Part shown: positions 6,680-11,988 of the stretch, one piece after another | Layout of the letters: each line of letters starts with the position of its first letter | How positions within the stretch are numbered: the stretch's first letter is position 1 | Source of the DNA: Flavobacterium sp. | Lineage (GTDB): Bacteria > Bacteroidota > Bacteroidia > Flavobacteriales > Flavobacteriaceae | Direction of reading: 5' to 3' | Length of the DNA: 11,988 nt | NCBI GenBank assembly: GCA_030682755.1 | Contig: JAUXNR010000215.1 | Coordinates: 1 to 11,988, forward strand | Translations under genes and position numbers: made by a program | Notes under the pieces: generated by a model | Told to the model about the DNA's origin: nothing | Database searches by the model: none | The model's input: only the letters and a program-made list of their open reading frames with translations

Positions 6680-7281
6680 AATTCAAAATCAAGTTTTAAT
6701 TGTTCCGGCAGTAGTTTGAAGCTCATTCGGTGGTATTTTGTTGATCCGTATTTTAAAATTGCCTCCCGATGTTCTTTAGTGGGATATCCTTTATTTTTTT
6801 TCCAGTTGTACATGGGAAATTCATCGTGGATTTTATCCATGTATTCATCTCTGTAGGTTTTTGCTAAAATTGATGCAGCGGCAATACTTAAATATTTACT
6901 ATCGCCTTTTACAATACAGGAAAACGGAATTTTTTCGGAGGAATAAAATTTATTTCCATCTACAATAATATATAAAGGTGTAGGATTTAGTTTTGCTAAG
7001 GATTGTTGCATGGCTTTTATCGAAGCATTCAGAATGTTAATTTCATCAATTATGTTCGGTTCTAGGTGTGTGACTGCAAAAGATAATGCTTCCTTTTCGA
7101 TGATAGGCCTCAGCTCAAAACGAGTTTTTTCAGAAAGTTTTTTGGAGTCATGTATTATTTCAGATTTAAAATCTTCCGGTAAAATTACGGCTGCGGCAGT
7201 CACAGGCCCTGCTAAACAGCCTCTGCCGGCTTCGTCGGTTCCGGCTTCAGGAAAGAATGTGGAAAAATTGTGATATAGCAT
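6676..7281 (-). CDS. rnhB: Ribonuclease HII
   Basis: RNase HII nicks RNA-DNA hybrids and removes single ribonucleotides built into DNA. The 201-residue reading starts at the ATG at 7281 ([21 protein letters not shown]). The frame stays open to 7347, but the 22 extra residues ([10 protein letters not shown] onward) do not look like the family N-terminus and run through the probable susC promoter. Motifs present are [14 protein letters not shown] (13-26) with the metal ligands D16 and E17, HDSKKLSEK (44-52), VDGN (107-110) with D108, and [17 protein letters not shown] (125-141) with D127. These four acids fit the DEDD active site (assigned by family pattern). Length is normal for type 2 RNase H. 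It converges with lipB, sharing a 4-bp overlap (TTAA), and diverges from susC. I found no convincing promoter upstream. Confidence 0.95.
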   Translation of the reverse strand: MLYHNFSTFFPEAGTDEAGRGCLAGPVTAAAVILPEDFKSEIIHDSKKLSEKTRFELRPIIEKEALSFAVTHLEPNIIDEINILNASIKAMQQSLAKLNPTPLYIIVDGNKFYSSEKIPFSCIVKGDSKYLSIAAASILAKTYRDEYMDKIHDEFPMYNWKKNKGYPTKEHREAILKYGSTKYHRMSFKLLPEQLKLDFEF

Positions 7282-7320
7282 AAAATTAATAAAAAAATAA
7301 GTTAAAATTAACGCAACCTT

Positions 7321-7352
7321 TTTGTGTGAACGACATCTAAATGACATGTTTG
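7321..7352 (+). promoter_or_regulatory. Probable susC promoter (TTTG-N20-CATGTTTG)
   Basis: TTTG (7321-7324) and CATGTTTG (7345-7352) are separated by 20 nt. The second differs from the TAnnTTTG consensus only in its first base. This is the best Bacteroidota-type promoter upstream of susC. It places the RNA start near 7358 and implies a leader of about 120 nt. Confidence 0.5.
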
Positions 7353-7389
7353 CATTACAACATCAAGCAGTCTGCAAGATTTTTAACAA

Positions 7390-7457
7390 AAATAAATAAT
7401 ATTATTCCGAAGTAATATTTGTTTATTTAAGAAATTATTAAGAAGTTTGCGGAATAA
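7390..7457 (+). promoter_or_regulatory. Structured leader of the susCD transcript
   Basis: Two competing pairings can be drawn. In the first, AATATTA (7398-7404) pairs with TAATATT (7413-7419), extended by AAATAAA (7390-7396) with TTTATTT (7422-7428) across a small internal loop. In the second, TTATTCCG (7402-7409) pairs perfectly with CGGAATAA (7450-7457), which lies 20 nt before the ATG. The two share bases 7402-7404, and the second arm also crosses the first hairpin's loop, so they exclude each other. TTAAGAA also occurs twice, 11 bp apart (7427-7433, 7438-7444). Function is not shown, and AT-rich hairpins can arise by chance. Confidence 0.35.
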
Positions 7458-7477
7458 CTAACTCAAATAAATTTAAT

Positions 7478-10400
7478 ATGAGATCGAAATTTAAATGGAT
7501 TTACACGCTATTGTTAGCGTTTTTTATTCAGTTTTCTTATGCTCAACAAGAGAAAACTATCACAGGTACAGTGACAGAAGGAGGTTTGCCACTTCCGGGA
7601 GTAACAGTTCTTGTTAAAGGTACAACTAGAGGAACTTCGTCTGATTTTGATGGAAAGTATTCCATTTCAGCAAAACAAGGTGAGGTTTTGGAGTTTACTT
7701 TTATTGGTTTAAAAACCCAAACGTTTACAGTTGGTGCTTCAAATTCAATTAATGTTGTAATGCAGCAAGATGTTGATGTTTTAGAAGGTGTTGTTTTGGA
7801 GGGGTATAGAACCAGTTCAAAAGCAACCTCGGTTTCTTCTATAGCTACTGTAACTGCTGAGGGTATTGAAAACAGACCAAATCCAAACGTGCTTTCTTCG
7901 TTACAAGGGCAGGTTGCTGGGGCAAACATTTCTGCTTTTTCAGGTCAGCCGGGTACTAATAAAATTGACGTAATCATTAGAGGTGTTGGTTCGCTTAGTG
8001 CTTCATCTGATCCGTTGTATGTGATTGATGGAGTTCCGTTGAATCAAGCTTTCTTCAGAAACTTGAATGCAAACGAGATTGAATCGGTTTCTGTGTTGAA
8101 AGATGCAGCAGCTACTGCTATTTACGGAAATAGAGGTTCGAATGGTGTAATTGTAATTACAACCAAGAAAGGTAGTTTCAAAAAATCATTCTCTGTTAAT
8201 TATTCAACATCTTATGGTTTGACCGATTTTAGAGGTGACAATTATGGTTTGCCAACAGCTATTCAACATTTACAATTACAGCGTAGAGGTTTTGATGATG
8301 GTGTTGCGCCGTTAGCAAGTTCTCTTGCAGTTAGTGGTTCATATTTTGGTGGTGCTATAACGGCTGATCCTGCAAACTTAGAAGGATTTGCTACTAATAC
8401 AGATTGGCAAAAAATCTTTTTCAGAACCGGTACAACTGCTTCTCACGATTTAAGTTTTACTGCTGGAAGTGATAACTTGAATAACTATACTTCATTTGGT
8501 TATTTTGAGCAAGATGGTATTACGCCAACAACAAACTTCAAAAGATTTACAATCAGAAGTAACTTTTCAGGAAAAAGCACTAATGAGAAATTTAACTACG
8601 GTTTAAACATATTTGGGGCTTTCTCTAAAAGACAGCAGTTAGAGCAAGAGACGAGAGGTGATATTAATAACAACGTGCTTCAAAATCCACTTACAGGATA
8701 TTTGAATTCACCTCGTTTTGTTAGTCCGGATTTATATGTTTCAGGTCAACAATTGTTTGATGATTTTGGTAACCCTGCATTGGATTTAACTCCATTAATG
8801 TTGTTGGATTTATTTGAAAAGAATCATGCTCCTAGTTTCTTCAATGAAATTAAGACTATTATAACGGGTACAGCTTCTTACAAGTTGACTAATGATTTAA
8901 CATTCTCTTCAACTGCGGGTGTTGATTATGCAAATGATAAAAGAAATTTTGCGATCGGACCAGAGGCTTATTTATCTATTGTAAGAGCTTCAGGTGCTGC
9001 TCAACCATTCCATGGTTTAGAAAATATTACTTCAACTTCAGAATTTTCGTTTAACTATACTAATAGATTAAATTATAAGAAGACTTTTGCTGAAAAACAT
9101 ACTATTGATGCTTCTGTTTATTCAGAATATTTGAAAGCACATAGAAGTGTTTCTTTACAACAACAAATTGGTTTGAATCCATTAACATGGCAGCCGGGAG
9201 CGGGCACAGGGTATATTGTTTATAATCCTGCAACTCAGCCGGTTAGTTATAGACCTACGGTAGCTGCTTCTAAAGTTGATGCAGGTATGTTGTCAGTTTT
9301 CTCATCTTTGGATTATGATTATGACAGAAGATTTGGTTTTGCTGCTACTGTTCGTAGAGATGGAACTTACCGTTTTGTTGATGATTATAAATGGGGTACG
9401 TTCTGGTCTGTTGCTGGTAGATGGAATATATCTAACGAATCATTTTTGAGCGATAGCAATTGGTTGTCTGAGTTAAAATTAAGAGCTTCTTATGGTACAA
9501 CAGGAAATCAAAACGTAATTGCTAGAGGAGTAGATCAAAATATTTCACCTTTCTTCATAGGAAGTCAGTTGGTTAGAGATTTGAATTCTTCACAAGTAGG
9601 TTACAATAACTCTGCTTCTTTTGGTGTGTCTTCTTATGCAAACAGAGATTTACGTTGGGAAGAAACTGCACAATGGAATATTGGTTTGGATTTTGGAATT
9701 CAAAGAAGATTAACCGGTCAGTTTGATATTTACAACAGAAGAACAAATGACTTATATGTTTCTACTCCAATTTCTGCAGGTAATGGTATTACTACATTGG
9801 CTTCAAACAATGGAGCTATTGAGAACAGAGGAGTTGAGTTGAACTTAAAATATGATATCTTTAAAGATTCAGAATTTAAATTATCGGTATTCGGTAACGG
9901 AGCCTATAACAGATCTGCTTTCAGAAGCTTAGGTGTTTTGGATGGAGACGGAGATGGTATCTTTAGAGTTGGAAACAGCTTCCAATACAGAGTAGGTGGG
10001 CCAATTAATGAGTATTTCTTAGTTCCTTATGCAGGAGTAAATCCAGCAAACGGTAATTTGTTGTTCATTGACATAAATGGTGATTTGACTGAAACTCCAA
10101 CAGATGGAGACAGAAGAAGTACCGGTAAAAATGCTTTGCCTGATTTCCAAGGAGGTTTTGGTTTAAATGCTTCGTATAAAGGATTCTTTTTTGATGCTTT
10201 ATTTACTTATGCTATTGGAGCGTATAAATTTGATTCAGATTACGACGGTATGATGGATATTAGAAATGCGAATTTCTTCCCAGTATCTACAGACTTGTTT
10301 AATGCGTGGACTCCAACAAATACAGAGACTAATGTTCCAAGATTGAATGCAGCAAATTATGATGCAGGAGATATTTCTGATAGATTTTTACGTAGTGCTT

Positions 10401-10618
10401 CTTATTTAAGATTAAGAAATTTAACTGTTGGATATAATGTTCCAGCTAGGTTCTTAGAAAGATCTTCTATTAATACAATACGTTTAAGAGTTCAGGCAGA
10501 GAACTATTTTACCTTTACAAATTGGAAAGGTTTCGACCCAGAAAGTTATGTAACTTCTCAAACAGGATATTACCCTACACCTAAGATATTAACCTTTGGT
10601 TTAGACGTTAACTTTTAA
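7478..10618 (+). CDS. SusC/RagA-family TonB-linked outer membrane protein
   Basis: This is an outer-membrane TonB-dependent transporter that, with its SusD partner, takes up large nutrients such as oligosaccharides or peptides. The 1046 residues comprise a signal peptide (MRSKFKWIYTLLLAFFIQFS, cleavage near YAQ/Q) and a carboxypeptidase-D-like beta-sandwich at about 26-97 (ITGTVTEGGLPLPGVTVLVK, SSDFDGKYSI). A linker with LEGVVLEGY (102-110) follows. The TonB plug spans about 115-230 (IIRGVGSLSASSDPLYVIDG, LKDAAATAIYGNRGSNGVIV), and a 22-strand-type barrel runs from there to the terminal aromatic residue (ILTFGLDVNF). Residues 822-827 are DGDGDG, a possible calcium-type loop, and DINGD follows in the usual SusC position. 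Arginine is encoded almost only by AGA with a few CGT, unlike hemL, consistent with strong expression. The 12-bp A-rich gap to the susD-like gene indicates one transcript. The substrate cannot be told from the sequence. Confidence 0.95.
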   Translation: MRSKFKWIYTLLLAFFIQFSYAQQEKTITGTVTEGGLPLPGVTVLVKGTTRGTSSDFDGKYSISAKQGEVLEFTFIGLKTQTFTVGASNSINVVMQQDVDVLEGVVLEGYRTSSKATSVSSIATVTAEGIENRPNPNVLSSLQGQVAGANISAFSGQPGTNKIDVIIRGVGSLSASSDPLYVIDGVPLNQAFFRNLNANEIESVSVLKDAAATAIYGNRGSNGVIVITTKKGSFKKSFSVNYSTSYGLTDFRGDNYGLPTAIQHLQLQRRGFDDGVAPLASSLAVSGSYFGGAITADPANLEGFATNTDWQKIFFRTGTTASHDLSFTAGSDNLNNYTSFGYFEQDGITPTTNFKRFTIRSNFSGKSTNEKFNYGLNIFGAFSKRQQLEQETRGDINNNVLQNPLTGYLNSPRFVSPDLYVSGQQLFDDFGNPALDLTPLMLLDLFEKNHAPSFFNEIKTIITGTASYKLTNDLTFSSTAGVDYANDKRNFAIGPEAYLSIVRASGAAQPFHGLENITSTSEFSFNYTNRLNYKKTFAEKHTIDASVYSEYLKAHRSVSLQQQIGLNPLTWQPGAGTGYIVYNPATQPVSYRPTVAASKVDAGMLSVFSSLDYDYDRRFGFAATVRRDGTYRFVDDYKWGTFWSVAGRWNISNESFLSDSNWLSELKLRASYGTTGNQNVIARGVDQNISPFFIGSQLVRDLNSSQVGYNNSASFGVSSYANRDLRWEETAQWNIGLDFGIQRRLTGQFDIYNRRTNDLYVSTPISAGNGITTLASNNGAIENRGVELNLKYDIFKDSEFKLSVFGNGAYNRSAFRSLGVLDGDGDGIFRVGNSFQYRVGGPINEYFLVPYAGVNPANGNLLFIDINGDLTETPTDGDRRSTGKNALPDFQGGFGLNASYKGFFFDALFTYAIGAYKFDSDYDGMMDIRNANFFPVSTDLFNAWTPTNTETNVPRLNAANYDAGDISDRFLRSASYLRLRNLTVGYNVPARFLERSSINTIRLRVQAENYFTFTNWKGFDPESYVTSQTGYYPTPKILTFGLDVNF

Positions 10619-10630
10619 AAAAAAATTAAA

Positions 10631-11988
10631 ATGATAAGAAAATATTTATTATTAGGATTACTGTCAATTGGAATGTTTTCGTGTGGTGACGCATTGGAAA
10701 TTGTTCAAGATGGTGAATTAAATGATGCCGCTTTATTTACGAATACTGCTAATTTGCAGTTGTTTTTAAATGAAACGTATGATCAGGTAACAATTCAAAA
10801 TGATATCCAAGTAGCTTCAAGATTAACTGACGAAGTTGGATTGGGTAGTGCAGGTTTTTCAAATGAGACATTACGATTTTTCGTGGTGTCAACAAATGGA
10901 TTTGCTGCTGCAATTTGGAATCAACATTACAGAGCTATTAACTATTCAAACAGACTTTTAAGAGGAGCTACATTGTTTACGCCTGCTCCAGGAACTGAAG
11001 CAGAATACAATAGCATTATCGCTCAAGCAAGAGCTATCAGAGCATTTTCTCATCTTCAGTTATTAACTTATTTCTCAACCGATTTAAGTAATAATGATGC
11101 TTTGGGTGTTATGAAAATTGATTTTGTTCCAACAACTCAACAATCCGTTCCACGCTCTACAAACGGAGAAGTGTTTGCTTTAATAGAGGATGATTTAGCT
11201 TTTGCTTCTGCAAATTTAGCTACTGCTACTGCGGGACCTAACAGTTGGAAATTTTTCAATACGAATGTTATCAATGCCATGAGAGCGAGAATGTATTTAT
11301 ATAGAAAAAATTACGTTTTGGCTGAGCAGTATGCAGATTTAGTGATTAATGGTTCAGGAATCTCTTTAGCTCCATGTACATTTGCATTGCCAGTTGATTT
11401 TCCATTGACTTCTGCAACTGTTGTTCCAACCGGAGCTGCTGTAGGTTCAGAATCATTTGACACACAGCCACCAGCTGGGATCCAGAGAGCTTTATTTTTA
11501 ATGGATAGATGGACTGCTACCACCGCCTCACCTTTATACAAAAAGATGTGGGTTGATGCAGAACAAGGAGAGGCAATTTTCTCTTTGGCCAGACCAAATA
11601 ATGCTACTAACTTTAGTAGTCAATACAATACAAACCAGTCTTATACTTTAGGAGGTCCTTTGTATGATATGGGTAGAAGTTTATTTGATCTTTATACTCA
11701 ACCACTAGGAGGTGGAGCACAAGATTTTAGAAGATGGGCGTTTGTAGATCGTTCTGCAACTATTGCAGCTGATCCGTTTACTGCTACACAACAATCTGAG
11801 GTTATTGTTATTGATAAATATCCTGGAAAAGCGGGTAGTCATAATTCAAATGATTTGAAAGTCTTCCGTATGTCTGAGATGTATTTTATCAAAGCAGAAT
11901 GTAGAGCCAGAGCAAATGACTTTGCAGGAGCTGCTCTACTTATTCAAGCTGTTAGACAAAACAGAAACTATATCGCCGGAGCGATTGT
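10631..11988 (+). CDS. SusD/RagB-family nutrient-binding lipoprotein, 3' end missing
   Basis: The frame is open from the ATG at 10631 to the window end, giving 452 residues. The family usually has about 480-600, so only a short C-terminal part is missing. MIRKYLLLGLLSIGMFSCGD is a lipoprotein signal with Cys18. The Gly-Asp after the Cys gives an early acidic residue, compatible with export to the cell surface. Typical SusD features follow: the helical region AIWNQHYRAINYSNRLLRGA, then the TPR-like helices AQARAIRAFSHLQLLTYF, then VFRMSEMYFIKAECRARAND (411-430), which matches the C-terminal family motif containing AE and ending in VRQNR. It would sit as a lid over the SusC barrel and bind the ligand. 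It begins 12 bp after susC and belongs to the same operon. I found no internal stop or frameshift. The substrate is not identifiable. Confidence 0.93.
   Translation, partial: MIRKYLLLGLLSIGMFSCGDALEIVQDGELNDAALFTNTANLQLFLNETYDQVTIQNDIQVASRLTDEVGLGSAGFSNETLRFFVVSTNGFAAAIWNQHYRAINYSNRLLRGATLFTPAPGTEAEYNSIIAQARAIRAFSHLQLLTYFSTDLSNNDALGVMKIDFVPTTQQSVPRSTNGEVFALIEDDLAFASANLATATAGPNSWKFFNTNVINAMRARMYLYRKNYVLAEQYADLVINGSGISLAPCTFALPVDFPLTSATVVPTGAAVGSESFDTQPPAGIQRALFLMDRWTATTASPLYKKMWVDAEQGEAIFSLARPNNATNFSSQYNTNQSYTLGGPLYDMGRSLFDLYTQPLGGGAQDFRRWAFVDRSATIAADPFTATQQSEVIVIDKYPGKAGSHNSNDLKVFRMSEMYFIKAECRARANDFAGAALLIQAVRQNRNYIAGAI

Noticed and set aside
7282..7347. N-terminal extension of rnhB to 7347
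   Set aside because: The added residues do not resemble RNase HII and would overlap the likely susC promoter. The ATG at 7281 gives the usual N-terminus.
11311..11541. Minus-strand open frame inside the susD-like gene
   Set aside because: It lies wholly within a clear coding gene on the other strand and shows no family features or start signals.

Overview
The window looks like chromosomal DNA of a Flavobacteriaceae member (phylum Bacteroidota), probably Flavobacterium or a close relative. The DNA is AT-rich. There are no Shine-Dalgarno sequences, and starts are preceded by A/T-rich stretches. Promoters fit the Bacteroidota TTTG-N19/20-TAnnTTTG pattern. A SusC/SusD outer-membrane pair is present, and lysS carries a C-terminal extension.

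Layout, left to right. (1) Positions 1-1808, plus strand: the 3' end of a glucosaminidase-LysM cell-wall hydrolase gene, then hemL (tetrapyrrole synthesis), closed by a strong bidirectional terminator. (2) 1857-2740, minus strand: two small exported proteins, one Spy/CpxP-like with LTxxQ-type motifs and one unrecognised helical protein. (3) 2889-3149, plus: an 86-residue two-helix membrane protein. It shares a second bidirectional terminator with convergent lysS (3216-4904, minus). (4) A 215-bp divergent region holding a promoter for lysS, a promoter for the next operon and a dyad between them. (5) 5120-6679, plus: an unrecognised lipoprotein gene and lipB, 6 bp apart. lipB meets rnhB (6676-7281, minus) tail to tail, with the stop codons overlapping. 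(6) 7478 to the window end, plus: a susC-like TonB-dependent porin gene and a susD-like lipoprotein gene cut off by the window edge. A probable promoter and a roughly 120-nt leader with hairpin potential precede them.

hemL, lysS, lipB and rnhB are housekeeping genes that share no single pathway. The Spy-like pair, the lipoprotein and the SusCD pair belong to the envelope. SusC and SusD together would bind an oligomeric nutrient at the cell surface and import it in a TonB-dependent way. No degradative enzyme or regulator lies in the window to reveal the substrate. No gene-free stretch exceeds 300 bp. I saw no tRNA, rRNA, CRISPR array, insertion sequence or phage gene.

I do not see a clearly new biological system here. 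The least explained items are the susC leader, the dyad between the lysS and lipoprotein promoters, the unrecognised small envelope proteins and the locally divergent stretch of the glucosaminidase. Several gene starts were moved from the longest possible reading frame: the small exported protein to 2210, the membrane protein to 2889 and rnhB to 7281.
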